In this document: one piece after another, positions 27,267 to 37,029 of the stretch | How the letters are laid out: each line of letters opens with the position of its first letter | Numbering within the stretch: the first letter of the stretch is position 1 | Assembly (NCBI RefSeq): GCF_015234275.1 | Contig: NZ_JADGII010000001.1 | Length of the DNA: 64,000 nucleotides | Reading direction: 5' to 3' (one strand) | Source of the DNA: Prosthecochloris ethylica | GTDB taxonomy: Bacteria; Bacteroidota; Chlorobiia; Chlorobiales; Chlorobiaceae | Translations under genes and position numbers: made by a program | The notes under the pieces: model-generated | Databases searched by the model: none | What the model saw: the letters and a program-made list of their open reading frames with translations, nothing else | What the model was told of the DNA's origin: nothing

Positions 27267-27777
27267 AAAGTTAAAAGGAACAAGTACCATTCACCATTCA
27301 CGAACATCCCCTACTCCCGTAGGGGTCAGCGGCGCTGACCCGGACTGGCGTGGAGGGGAATAAAGAGACAAGAGGCGAGAGGCAGGATGCGCCTGGCGGC
27401 GCAGAGAACGGAGGCCGGAGACGGGAGACCGGAGCGCCTTCGGCGCAGTGACCAGTGACGAGTGACGAGAAAATGTGAGATGAGGTGTTGTGGCGGCAGG
27501 TGCCTGGCATGTTCGTCGGTTGGCGGGAGTTCGTTGCGGGCGAGCGCCGCTCGCCCCTACACCATTCACCATTCACCATTCACCATTCACCGTTCACGAA
27601 CATCCCCTATTCCCGTAGGGGTCAGCGGCGCTGACCCGGGCGATCGTGGAAAAAAGACTGGAGACGGGAGCGCCTGACGGCGCAGTGACCAGTAACGAGT
27701 GATGAGAAAAAACGGGCGAGCGGCGCTCGCCCTTACGCATGAAGAAGCAGAATTTCTTGCAGACGAATCAACCTTGT
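27267..27777. repeat. Intergenic repeat block 2 (REP-like palindromes)
   Basis: No gene is supported. Palindromes are at 27319-27341 (+, TCA/TGA stem), 27538-27560 (-, CGA/TCG stem), 27615-27637 (+, TCA/TGA stem) and 27714-27736 (-, CGA/TCG stem, head TTAC instead of CTAC). ACCATTC heptamers run in tandem at about 27560-27600. About 27405-27545 matches block 1 in inverse orientation. Convergent genes flank it. Confidence 0.85.
27538..27637. repeat. REPIN-like pair in block 2
   Basis: A palindrome ending CTAC (27538-27560) and one starting GTAG (27615-27637) stand head to head with 54 nt between them, filled by tandem ACCATTC heptamers. Confidence 0.7.
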
Positions 27778-28773
27778 TCACAGCCATCCGGCGTCCTTGT
27801 ACCAGCGGATGGTCGACCTCACCCCCTCTTCGAGGCTGGTGGTGGCATCGAAGCCGAAGTCTCGGCGGGCTTTTTCAGGGGAACAGACCCAGTAGTCCTG
27901 TACCATCTCCGATGCCTTGTCGGGGTTCAGGAGTGCCGGTTTTCCGGTCAGTCTGCCAGTGGCACCGGCAACAGCGGCAAGTGCGTGGATCACCGGCTTC
28001 GGCAAGGGAACCTTGAGGTATCGCTCCACGCCAAGCTCACCGAGAGCCGCATGAGCGACCTCGTCCCATGAGTACCCGCGGGGAGATGTCACGAAATAGG
28101 TCTGACCCTCGGCTGCCGGGGAGATTGCCGCACCGACCATCCCCTCGACAAGATCATGGACATGAATCAGGCTGAAACGCTGGGAGCGTCCGTCACCGGC
28201 GGCAAGCATCAGCCGCTTCTGCAGGCTCGCGAAAAACTGCAGAACGTCACGGTCCCCCGGTCCGTAAACAGCCGGAGGCCGCACGACGGTCACCGGCAGC
28301 CGATCGCTCCACTCCATGCATACCTTCTCGGCCTCGAGCTTGCTCCGCCCGTAAGCGCTCACCGGGCGTGGCGGGTCCGACTCACGCACGCCGGGATCTG
28401 CAGACCGTGCCGGACCGGCGGCAGCAAGAGAGGAAACAAGCAGAAAACGCTCGACAGCGCCACCATGATGAGCCATGAGCTCGAGCAGATTGCGTACAGG
28501 CATCACATTGCCCGCAGCAAAACCCTGCTCGTCAAGAGACTTCGTCACCCCGGCAAGATGGAACACCATCGAAACCCCCTCGACCGCTCTCCGAAGGGCA
28601 TCGGCATCGTCATAACGCCCGGCCACCGCTTCCGCCCCGAGAGCTTCGGCTTTGCGGCTGTCGCTTTCGGGCCTGAGAAAAATTCTGACGCGATATCCAT
28701 TCTTCTGAAGAGAACTCACAAGAACGCTGCCGATAAAGCCGGTTGCGCCTGTCACGAGAACAGTTTTATCCAT
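27778..28773 (-). CDS. NAD-dependent epimerase/dehydratase (extended SDR)
   Basis: It is 331 aa, with LVTGATGFIGSVLVSSL at the N-terminus and the catalytic SAYGRSKLEAEKV (YxxxK), after RFLLVSSLAAAG. It has the 3beta-HSD-like extended SDR build and is a paralogue of 13054-14049. The substrate is unknown. It is divergent from the aminotransferase-like enzyme at 28968, which may be in the same pathway; a ketosphinganine reductase role would fit that neighbour but is speculative. Confidence 0.78.
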   Translation of the reverse strand: MDKTVLVTGATGFIGSVLVSSLQKNGYRVRIFLRPESDSRKAEALGAEAVAGRYDDADALRRAVEGVSMVFHLAGVTKSLDEQGFAAGNVMPVRNLLELMAHHGGAVERFLLVSSLAAAGPARSADPGVRESDPPRPVSAYGRSKLEAEKVCMEWSDRLPVTVVRPPAVYGPGDRDVLQFFASLQKRLMLAAGDGRSQRFSLIHVHDLVEGMVGAAISPAAEGQTYFVTSPRGYSWDEVAHAALGELGVERYLKVPLPKPVIHALAAVAGATGRLTGKPALLNPDKASEMVQDYWVCSPEKARRDFGFDATTSLEEGVRSTIRWYKDAGWL

Positions 28774-28967
28774 AATACATCACATCCGTACCAGTCACGG
28801 GCGGGCTGACACCGGTAGAAAAACCATGAGCCGCTCAAAAAAAAACTAAATTTTTAATACATTCATTTTCTAAGTTGCCACGGTTGGGACCTGAACATCA
28901 TCAGTCCCGTCGCAGCGCACAGACAGTATAACGTTTTCCGGCTTAATCGCAGAAGCTGAAGTAAATA

Positions 28968-30179
28968 TTGCAATCCGTGAACACACCCAAAGACCTCTTC
29001 AAGAAGTGCTACGATTTTACTCTGGCAGATGATGTTAAAGCACAGGGCATCTACCCGTTCTTTCACCCGATCGATGAAACAGAAGGCCCCGTGGTGTCAT
29101 TTGCCGGCAACAAGCTCGTCATGGCCGGATCCAACAACTACCTGGGGCTGACAGCGGACCCGAGAGTCAAGGAAGCCTCGATCAACGCCATTAAAAAATA
29201 CGGCACGAGCTGTTCCGGTTCCCGCTACATGACAGGGACCGTCAACCTGCACATCGAGCTTGAGGAAAAGCTTGCCGATTTCTTTGAAAAAGAGCGCTGC
29301 CTGCTGTTCAGTACCGGCTACCAGACAGGCCAGGGAGTGATTCCGACGCTGGTGCAGCGTGGTGAATACGTGATATCGGACAAGGACAACCATGCCAGCC
29401 TCGTAGCTGCGTCGATCATGGCTGTCGGCCAGTCCGCGAAATTTGTGCGTTATGCCCATAATTCGATGGACGATCTCGAACGGGTGCTGAAAAACATCCC
29501 TGAAACCGCAGGCAAGCTGATTGTCTCCGATGGTGTTTTTTCCGTATCAGGCGAAATTGTCGACCTTGACCACCTGGTCGACCTTGCAAAAAAATACCAC
29601 GCTCGGATTCTCATCGATGATGCACACGCCGTGGGCGTCATCGGAAAAGGCGGACGCGGAACACCTTCGGAATTCAATCGTGTCGACGACGTGGACCTCG
29701 TCATGGGGACCTTTTCGAAAACGTTCGGCTCGCTGGGCGGCTACGTCGCAGGTGAGCGTTCCGTGATCAACTACATCAAGCACAACGCCTCGTCGCTTAT
29801 TTTCAGCGCATCTCCGACCCCTGCGAGCGTCGCGGCTGTCCTGGCATCGCTCGAAATCATCAAATCCGAACCTGATCTCACCACGAGACTGCTCGAAAAT
29901 ACCGACTACGTCCGGCAGGGCCTGAAAAATGCCGGGTTCAAACTGATGCCGTCGCGTACCGCCATCGTGTCGGTCATCATCGGTGACCAGATGAAAACCA
30001 TGGTGTTCTGGAAAAAGCTGTTCGATGCGGGAGTCTATGTGAACGCTTTCATCAGGCCGGGCGTCATGCCGGGCCACGAAGCCCTGCGCACAAGCTTTAT
30101 GGCAACCCATGAAAAAGAGCATCTCGACAAGGTGATCACCGAGTTCTGCACGATCGGCCGGGAACTGGAGATTATCTGA
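28968..30179 (+). CDS. Alpha-oxoamine synthase (serine palmitoyltransferase/KBL-like)
   Basis: This is a 403-aa PLP enzyme. It has SNNYLGLTADPRVKEAS, YGTSCSGSRYMTGTVNLHIE, and ILIDDAHAVGVIGKGGRGT. GTFSKTFGSLGGYVAG holds the Schiff-base lysine. It belongs to the family of KBL, BioF and serine palmitoyltransferase, which condense an amino acid with an acyl-CoA. The sequence is closest in feel to sphingolipid-type enzymes. An aminoglycosphingolipid has been reported, to my memory, from a Chlorobium strain, so a lipid role is reasonable. The start is TTG 28968 or GTG 28977, neither decisive. Confidence 0.8.
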   Translation: MQSVNTPKDLFKKCYDFTLADDVKAQGIYPFFHPIDETEGPVVSFAGNKLVMAGSNNYLGLTADPRVKEASINAIKKYGTSCSGSRYMTGTVNLHIELEEKLADFFEKERCLLFSTGYQTGQGVIPTLVQRGEYVISDKDNHASLVAASIMAVGQSAKFVRYAHNSMDDLERVLKNIPETAGKLIVSDGVFSVSGEIVDLDHLVDLAKKYHARILIDDAHAVGVIGKGGRGTPSEFNRVDDVDLVMGTFSKTFGSLGGYVAGERSVINYIKHNASSLIFSASPTPASVAAVLASLEIIKSEPDLTTRLLENTDYVRQGLKNAGFKLMPSRTAIVSVIIGDQMKTMVFWKKLFDAGVYVNAFIRPGVMPGHEALRTSFMATHEKEHLDKVITEFCTIGRELEII

Positions 30180-30292
30180 CAGGTTCCACTGACCACAGAG
30201 TGGTGAGTTCGCGGAGAGAACAGAATCGTTATTACCGTATTTTTGCACTTTATGCAAAAATCTGATAGCTTTCCTCTTAGCGCAACACAAGC

Positions 30293-30320
30293 CCTTCCGC
30301 CACAACTCGTTGGCGGAAGG
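30293..30320 (+). promoter_or_regulatory. Strong hairpin in the leader of the TonB receptor
   Basis: CCTTCCGCCA (30293-30302) and TGGCGGAAGG (30311-30320) form a perfect 10-bp stem with an 8-nt loop, followed by AAATATACT. A second inverted repeat, TTTTGCA-N5-TGCAAAA, lies at 30241-30259. No known metal or cobalamin riboswitch pattern is visible. It may be an attenuator or mRNA stabiliser. Confidence 0.4.
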
Positions 30321-30353
30321 AAATATACTCACCTAACTGACAGTACAACGACC

Positions 30354-32852
30354 ATGGAACCAAGACGTTTTTCGTCCTCCCCCCTTGTACGTTCTCTCAG
30401 TATTATCCTGCTCCTGACCGCCCTGCTCTCACCCGAGGCCCTTCTTGCTGCCGCTCCCGGCATGCTGAAAGGCCTGGTGACGGACAAAGCGGACGGCGAA
30501 CCTGTCATCGGGGCGTCGGTCATGCTGGAGAACACCACGCTCGGCGCCGCCACCGGATTTGACGGCAATTACACCATCCAGAGCATTCCTGAAGGCTCGT
30601 ACTCGGTGAAAGTCACCGGTGTCGGCTATGCACCCGCCGTGCAGAACATCACCATTTCCGCCGGAGAGACAGCAACGCTCGACCTGCAACTCGGGGAAAC
30701 CACCATCATGGCCTCCGAGGTTGTCGTAGGTGCCGCCCTGTACGAACAGGACCGGCTTGATGTACCAGTCACCACCTCCGTGATTTCAGAGGAGGAGATC
30801 AAGGAAGAGCCCAGTCAGTCACTCGACCAGGTCATCGATACCGTTCCGGGTGTCAATGTCACACGTTCTGCAGGCTACAGCGCCGCAACCGTGCAGATCC
30901 GCGGCTCGAACACCTTCCAGGGCGGCGGCATCGGCACGAGGATCAATGCATTTTATGACGGGTTCCCGATCAACTCTCCTGAAACCGGTGGCATTGTCTG
31001 GACCAACGTCAACATGAATGCTGCCGACAAGGTCGAGGTGGTCAAAGGCGCTGCATCCACCCTGTACGGCTCTGCTGCCATGGGCGGCGTGGTCAACGTG
31101 TTCGGCAGCCTGCCCGACACGTTCGAAGTCAAGGGCGGCGCGAGCCTGGGCTTTTACGACGCTCCACCTGACAGCGACCAGAGCGTCTACCGTGACGGCT
31201 ACACCCCGTGGCTCTGGAACACCTATGTCGGCATCGGCGACAAGACAGAGAAATTCAACTACAGCCTGCTGTATACCCATTCGGAAGATGACGGTTACCG
31301 GGACAACTCCCAGACGCTCCTGAACGATGTCAAGTTCAAGGCCCGTTACGACATCGATGCCAACCAGTACCTTCAGCTGACCTCGTATTACAACGAGACG
31401 GAAGCCGGGTATGTCAGCACGTGGCCATATGACCTTGTGGGGATGTCATTTGTTCCCCATCCGGAAAGGGCTTACGATCTCGTCAGTGACGTCTATACTG
31501 ACGATACCGTGTCGAGAAAAAATATCCTGGTAGGGCTGAATTATGTCAACCTCCTAAGCGATGACCTCAGTCTCGACTCACGCATCTATTATACCTACAA
31601 CGAATACAAGCTCGATTACAACCCGACAGATACAACCCAGTACTTCCCTCCTGCTCCGAGCTTCTTTTACATCTATAACAAAGCGCCCGGACAAATCAAC
31701 GGCAACAAGTCAGACCGCTGGGGAGCTGGCGTAAAACTCGACTGGAGAGCCAGTGAACAGCACAGGCTGCTCTTCGGGATAGACGGCAATATCGTCGACC
31801 TCGCCTCAACCCAGTACCGGCCAGACCTTCCCGTATTCAATGAATACGGCGATGTCCAGGAAAAAAATATCGCGCTGTTTATCCAGGACGAATTCAAGAT
31901 GACCGACCGGTTTACTGCGCTGCTGTCTCTTCGCTATGACTGGAGCGGTATTGACGCTGATGAGGTCACCTACACTGATTACACAGATCCTATTTTAGGT
32001 CCTCCTCCTGGGCCAGGTCAACCACCAGAAATTCTTGGCTACAGCATCAAAACCGCCTCCATCGAACAAAAAAGTGTTGATGCAATCAGCCCACGCCTTG
32101 CCCTGAACTACAAGGCTGCAGATGACCTTTCATTCCGTGCATCGGTCGGCAAAAGCTTCAGGGCCCCTACACTCTCGGAGCGCTTTGTCCGTGATGCGGG
32201 CCTGTTCGTCGGCATTCCGAATCCTGCTATCGACAAGGAAACCATGACCGCCTACGAAGTCGGGTTCTTCAAGAACTTCGGCGACAAGGTGTCACTGGAC
32301 GTTGCCGGCTACATCAACGACTATGACAACCTGATCGAGTCGAGAAACCAGAACCCGGCAGGCTTCCCGATCATTTTCATGTATGAAAACGTCGCGAAAG
32401 CACGCATCTGGGGTATCGAGACCAGTCTGAACGTCCGGCCGACAACCGACCTGAACTTCGGGCTTGGCTACTCGTACATGAATGCCAAGGACAAGAGTTC
32501 GGATGGCGGCGCTCTGGCCAGCAGCCAGAACCCTGATCCCGAGTGGCTGGCTTACCGCCCTGAGCACACGGCTTCGCTCAGCGCGACATGGAATCCAATC
32601 ACCCGCCTGACGCTGAACACGACAGGCCGTTATGTCAGCCAATACAAATCAGTAAGCACCTACTCGAACCTCGACCGCGAAAACTACCCCGGCGACTTCA
32701 TCGTCTTCAACGCCGGCATGAAGTACAAGCTGACGGACAACCTGACAGGGTCTTTCCTCTGCCGCAACATCACGAACGAGCAGTACGAGGAAGCTGAATG
32801 GTTCCGTGCGCCGGGCAGGAGCTTCATTCTCGGCTTCGATTTCGTATATTAG
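30354..32852 (+). CDS. TonB-dependent outer-membrane receptor
   Basis: The product is 832 aa from ATG 30354, which starts a normal signal peptide (hydrophobic LSIILLLTALLSPEALLAAA). A carboxypeptidase-regulatory-like beta domain follows (LKGLVTDKADGEPVIGASV). Next comes the plug (LDQVIDTVPGVNVTRSAGYS, KVEVVKGAASTLYGSAAMGG), then a 22-strand-type barrel ending in aromatic FDFVY. It takes up a large ligand with TonB energy. The substrate is unknown: iron or cobalamin complexes are usual, and its place just before a chelatase H-subunit gene hints at a metal or tetrapyrrole. A terminator follows the gene. Confidence 0.9.
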   Translation: MEPRRFSSSPLVRSLSIILLLTALLSPEALLAAAPGMLKGLVTDKADGEPVIGASVMLENTTLGAATGFDGNYTIQSIPEGSYSVKVTGVGYAPAVQNITISAGETATLDLQLGETTIMASEVVVGAALYEQDRLDVPVTTSVISEEEIKEEPSQSLDQVIDTVPGVNVTRSAGYSAATVQIRGSNTFQGGGIGTRINAFYDGFPINSPETGGIVWTNVNMNAADKVEVVKGAASTLYGSAAMGGVVNVFGSLPDTFEVKGGASLGFYDAPPDSDQSVYRDGYTPWLWNTYVGIGDKTEKFNYSLLYTHSEDDGYRDNSQTLLNDVKFKARYDIDANQYLQLTSYYNETEAGYVSTWPYDLVGMSFVPHPERAYDLVSDVYTDDTVSRKNILVGLNYVNLLSDDLSLDSRIYYTYNEYKLDYNPTDTTQYFPPAPSFFYIYNKAPGQINGNKSDRWGAGVKLDWRASEQHRLLFGIDGNIVDLASTQYRPDLPVFNEYGDVQEKNIALFIQDEFKMTDRFTALLSLRYDWSGIDADEVTYTDYTDPILGPPPGPGQPPEILGYSIKTASIEQKSVDAISPRLALNYKAADDLSFRASVGKSFRAPTLSERFVRDAGLFVGIPNPAIDKETMTAYEVGFFKNFGDKVSLDVAGYINDYDNLIESRNQNPAGFPIIFMYENVAKARIWGIETSLNVRPTTDLNFGLGYSYMNAKDKSSDGGALASSQNPDPEWLAYRPEHTASLSATWNPITRLTLNTTGRYVSQYKSVSTYSNLDRENYPGDFIVFNAGMKYKLTDNLTGSFLCRNITNEQYEEAEWFRAPGRSFILGFDFVY

Positions 32853-32885
32853 GGAACCAAACGGAATACCCTGAAGTTTACACTC

Positions 32886-32915
32886 GAGCCCCTGCTGAGC
32901 AGGGGCTCTTTTTTT
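32886..32915 (+). terminator. Terminator after the TonB receptor
   Basis: GAGCCCCTGC and GCAGGGGCTC pair around TGA, followed by seven T residues. It insulates the receptor from the chelatase gene. Confidence 0.92.
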
Positions 32916-33043
32916 GCCCGGAGCACCGGATTGCCGGGAATGTAGCGAGATATTTACCGGGCTCTCTTTTAGTATTCACTAAAGTATTGTTACATTTCTC
33001 ATTCGTGATTCACCTTTACCAACGCTGATCATACGTTTTTCCT

Positions 33044-36000
33044 ATGCATGACAAAATTAAAATTGCCGCCATCGTCGGGATGGAGCAGTGCAATCAGAGG
33101 GTATGGAGGGAAGTTACCGAGAAAATCAGCAAACATGCTGAGCTGACCCAATGGACCGACCAGGATCTCGAGCACCAGAACCCTGAAGCAGCTGAAGCCA
33201 TCCAGAATGCGGACTGTCTTTTCATTACCCTTATTCAGTTCAAGGGGCAGGCGGACTGGCTGCAGGAACAGATCGATCAATCAGGCGTCAAAACCATCTT
33301 CGCATACGAGTCGATGCCCGAAGTCATGCAGATGACCAGAGTAGGCAATTACGTGGTATCGGGTGATGGCAGCGGCATGCCGGATATCGTCAAGAAAGTG
33401 GCGAAAATGCTGGTCAAGGGACGCGACGAGGATGCACTGTACGGCTACATGAAGCTTCTGAAGATCATGCGGACCATGCTGCCCCTCATTCCGAAGAAAG
33501 CCAAGGATTTCAAGAGCTGGATGCAGGTCTATACCTACTGGATGCACCCGACGGCGGAAAACCTTGCCAGTATGTTCAATTTCGTGATCAGCGAATATTT
33601 CGATGCGCCGGTAAAAGCCGCAAAAGTCGTGGAAGTCCCCACGATGGGTTTCTACCATCCGGAAGCACCGGATTACTTCAAGGACCTGAACCACTACACC
33701 AAGTGGAATAAAAAACGCGACAGGCAATCTGCCGAGAAGCGTAATATCGGCCTGATCTTCTTCCGCAAGCACCTGCTGCAGGAGAAAGAGTATATCGACA
33801 ATACCATCAGGGCCCTCGAGGCCCGCGGCCTGAACGTTCTCCCTGTCTTCGTGATGGGTGTGGAAGGGCACGTTGCCGCCCGTGAATGGTTTATCAATGC
33901 AGAGATCGACATGCTCATCAACATGATGGGCTTCGGTTTCGTCGGTGGACCGGCAGGAGCCACCACGCCGGGAGCCTCGGCAGCTGCCCGCGACGAGATC
34001 CTTTCGGAGATCAATGCACCCTACGTGGTATCACAGCCGCTCTTCATCCAGGATTTCACCTCGTGGAAGAAAGAGGGCGTCGTGCCGCTGCAGTCGGCCA
34101 TGACCTACTCGCTGCCTGAAATGGACGGCGCGGTCTGCCCGGTCGTGCTCGGCGCAGTGAAGGACGGCCGTCTCCAGACCGTGCCGGACAGGCTTGAACG
34201 CCTCTCGGGCCTCGCAAAGAAATTCTCGGACCTGAGAACGACGGACAACAGCAAGAAAAAAGTCGCTTTCGTCGTCTACGACTATCCGCCGGGCATGGGC
34301 CGCAAGGCCAGCGCAGCCCTGCTTGACGTACCGAAAAGTGTCTACAAAATGCTGCAGCAGCTTCAGGCTGAAGGCTACGACGTCGGCGAACTGCCCGAAT
34401 CTCCAGAAGCCATGCTCGAAATGCTCGACAAGGCGACCGATTACGAAATCCAGGCACACGAGCCCAATGCATTCGGCATCGACAAGGATACCTTCAACGA
34501 GATCACCTCGGTCAGGGAGCGCGAACGCATCGAGGAACGCTGGGGCGGATTCCCCGGCGATATCGCTCCGCTGGGAACCGACAGGATGTTCATCGGCGGC
34601 GTCACGTTCGGCAATGTGTTCATCGGCGTTCAGCCGCGCCTCGGCGTACAGGGCGACCCGATGAGACTGCTTTTCGATAAGGAGAACACACCGCATCACC
34701 AGTACATTGCGTTCTACCGCTGGATCAGCCGCAAGTTCAACGCCAATGCACTCATTCACGTCGGCATGCACGGCACCGTCGAATGGATGCCGGGCCTTCA
34801 GCTCGGTGTCACCGGGGACTGCTGGTCCGATGCGCTGCTCGGCGAGGTACCGCACTTCTACATCTACCCGGTCAACAACCCGAGCGAGGCAAATATCGCC
34901 AAGCGCCGCGGCTATGCGACCATGATCTCGCACAACATACCGCCGCTGTCACGCGCCGGGCTCTACAAGGAGCTGCCGGCATTCAAGGACATGCTCAACG
35001 ATTACCGCGAACGTGGTCTGGAAAAAATCGTCGACGTGGAAACAGAAGAGGCGATTGTCGAGAAGGCCGAGCAGCTCAACCTGACCGATGACTGCCCGAG
35101 GCTGGAGGGCGAAGCCTTTACCGACTACATCTCGAGGCTCTACACCTACCTGATGGAAATCGAGGGCAAGCTGATCTCCAACGCGCTGCACATCTTCGGA
35201 GAGACGCCGGAACTCGAAACGCAGGTAACCACCATCACGGAATACCTGAAAGTCCGCGGCAACGAACGTTCACTGCCGTCCATCATCATGCACGCCCTCG
35301 GTGAAACAGAAGAATGGGGTGACTACTCCGCCCTTGCCACCAGGGCCAGGAAAGGTGAAGCCGAGGCCCTGAAGCTGCGCGAAAAAATCGACGAACACAC
35401 CAGGGATTTCATCGAGCAGACGATCTTCACCGAGAAGGCCAACCCGAGCGCGGTCTTCAAGGTACTCACCGGAGAAGCCAAAATCACCGAGGAGATGGCC
35501 GAAGCGCTCAACACCTCCCTGAAAGAGGGGTATGCGCTCAAACAGTCCCTGCAGGACAACAGCGGTGAAATGAAAGCGTTTCTCAGTGCGCTGAGAGGCG
35601 AATACATTCCGTCGGGTCCCGGCGGCGACATTATCCGCGACGGTGCGAGCGTCCTGCCGACCGGCCGCAACATGCACGCCATCGATCCCTGGAGAATTCC
35701 GTCAGAACTTGCCTTCAAACGCGGCAAGCAGATTGCCGATACGATTATCAGGCGCCATCAGGAAGAAAACGACGGCAACTATCCTGAAACCATCGCCCAG
35801 GTGCTCTGGGGACTCGACACCATCAAGAGCAAGGGTGAAGCTGTCGCCGTGATCATCAACCTGATCGGTGCCGAACCGGCCTACGATGCACAGGGCAAAA
35901 TCAGCCACTACAGCCTGGTACCTCTCGAAAAACTCGGCAGGCCGAGAATCGACGTGCTGATCCAGATCAGCTCGATCTTCCGTGACACGTTCGGTGTGCT

Positions 36001-36853
36001 GGTTGACCTGCTCGACAAACTGGTCAAGGATGCAGCGAAAGCTATCGAGCCGGCCGAGATGAACATGATCAAGAAACACGTGGACGAATCGATGGAAAAA
36101 GGCCAGGAGTTCGAGGCCGCGACCGCGCGCCTCTTCACCCAGGCGCCCGGCAGCTACGGCTCCATGGTCGAGGAACTGGTCGAGGACTCTGCGTGGGAGT
36201 CGGAAGAGGACCTCGACAACATGTTCGTCAAGCGCACGAGCTACGCCTACGGCGGCAACCGCTACGGCGACCAGCAGCCCGAGATTCTCGAGAACCTTCT
36301 CGGCACGGTCGACCGTGTCGTACAGCAGGTTGACTCGGCGGAATACGGCATTTCGGACATCGACCGCTACTTCTCGTCGTCCGGTGCCCTGCAGCTCTCT
36401 GCACGCCGCCGCAACCAGAAGGCCGGCAGCAACGTCAAGCTGAACTACGTAGAGACCTTTACCGCCGATGTCAAGGTCGACGACGCGGACAAGGCACTCA
36501 AGGTCGAATTCCGCACCAAGCTCCTCAACCCGAAATGGTTCGAGGGCATGATGGAGCAGGGGCACAGCGGTGCAACCGAAATCAGCAACCGCTTCACCTA
36601 CATGCTGGGCTGGGATGCCGTCACGAAAGGCGTTGACGACTGGGTGTACAAGAAGGCTGCGGAGACCTACGCGTTCGATCCGAAGATGCGCGACCGCCTC
36701 ATGAAAGCCAATCCGCAGGCGTTCAAGAACATTGTCGGACGTATGCTCGAAGCCAGCGGCAGGGGCATGTGGTCGGCAGATGCCGATACCATCGAGAAGC
36801 TCCAGGAGATCTACTCAGACCTCGAAGACCGCCTCGAAGGCATCGAGATCTGA
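33044..36853 (+). CDS. bchT: Magnesium chelatase H subunit paralogue (BchT-like)
   Basis: It is a 1269-aa H subunit, which binds protoporphyrin IX and receives Mg2+ from the BchI/BchD motor. Family blocks are AIVGMEQCNQRVWREV, YLAsubtype blocks FIGVQPRLGVQGDPMRLL, LIHVGMHGTVEWMPG and YPVNNPSEANIAKRRGYATM. LLNPKWFEGMMEQGHSGATE lies near the end. Green sulfur bacteria carry three H paralogues (BchH, BchS, BchT); the name bchT rests on recalled gene order next to bchH and is tentative. The TonB receptor precedes it with its own terminator. A strong terminator follows and foreign-looking material separates it from bchH. Confidence 0.85.
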   Translation: MHDKIKIAAIVGMEQCNQRVWREVTEKISKHAELTQWTDQDLEHQNPEAAEAIQNADCLFITLIQFKGQADWLQEQIDQSGVKTIFAYESMPEVMQMTRVGNYVVSGDGSGMPDIVKKVAKMLVKGRDEDALYGYMKLLKIMRTMLPLIPKKAKDFKSWMQVYTYWMHPTAENLASMFNFVISEYFDAPVKAAKVVEVPTMGFYHPEAPDYFKDLNHYTKWNKKRDRQSAEKRNIGLIFFRKHLLQEKEYIDNTIRALEARGLNVLPVFVMGVEGHVAAREWFINAEIDMLINMMGFGFVGGPAGATTPGASAAARDEILSEINAPYVVSQPLFIQDFTSWKKEGVVPLQSAMTYSLPEMDGAVCPVVLGAVKDGRLQTVPDRLERLSGLAKKFSDLRTTDNSKKKVAFVVYDYPPGMGRKASAALLDVPKSVYKMLQQLQAEGYDVGELPESPEAMLEMLDKATDYEIQAHEPNAFGIDKDTFNEITSVRERERIEERWGGFPGDIAPLGTDRMFIGGVTFGNVFIGVQPRLGVQGDPMRLLFDKENTPHHQYIAFYRWISRKFNANALIHVGMHGTVEWMPGLQLGVTGDCWSDALLGEVPHFYIYPVNNPSEANIAKRRGYATMISHNIPPLSRAGLYKELPAFKDMLNDYRERGLEKIVDVETEEAIVEKAEQLNLTDDCPRLEGEAFTDYISRLYTYLMEIEGKLISNALHIFGETPELETQVTTITEYLKVRGNERSLPSIIMHALGETEEWGDYSALATRARKGEAEALKLREKIDEHTRDFIEQTIFTEKANPSAVFKVLTGEAKITEEMAEALNTSLKEGYALKQSLQDNSGEMKAFLSALRGEYIPSGPGGDIIRDGASVLPTGRNMHAIDPWRIPSELAFKRGKQIADTIIRRHQEENDGNYPETIAQVLWGLDTIKSKGEAVAVIINLIGAEPAYDAQGKISHYSLVPLEKLGRPRIDVLIQISSIFRDTFGVLVDLLDKLVKDAAKAIEPAEMNMIKKHVDESMEKGQEFEAATARLFTQAPGSYGSMVEELVEDSAWESEEDLDNMFVKRTSYAYGGNRYGDQQPEILENLLGTVDRVVQQVDSAEYGISDIDRYFSSSGALQLSARRRNQKAGSNVKLNYVETFTADVKVDDADKALKVEFRTKLLNPKWFEGMMEQGHSGATEISNRFTYMLGWDAVTKGVDDWVYKKAAETYAFDPKMRDRLMKANPQAFKNIVGRMLEASGRGMWSADADTIEKLQEIYSDLEDRLEGIEI

Positions 36854-36880
36854 TCCGTCACCGGATCACTCAATTCATCA

Positions 36881-36917
36881 GCCGCCCCGGATAACCATGT
36901 CCGGGGCGGCTTTTTTT
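36881..36917 (+). terminator. Terminator after bchT-like gene
   Basis: GCCGCCCCGG (36881-36890) and CCGGGGCGGC (36901-36910) pair around a 10-nt loop, followed by seven T residues. Confidence 0.92.
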
Positions 36918-37029
36918 GTTGAATTTGTCAAGGCGCTTCGCGCTGCGCGCAGTGACCAGTGACCAGTGACCAGTGGGAAGCTTGAAGGGGGGTGGCTGCA
37001 CGTGCAGGGGATGTCGTCACCATTCACCA

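Noticed and set aside
30181..30353. Cobalamin or other known riboswitch upstream of the TonB receptor
   Set aside because: Two hairpins occur but no conserved riboswitch core could be recognised by eye.
32853..33043. Cobalamin riboswitch upstream of the chelatase gene
   Set aside because: No B12-box-like sequence is seen; only a plain terminator is present.
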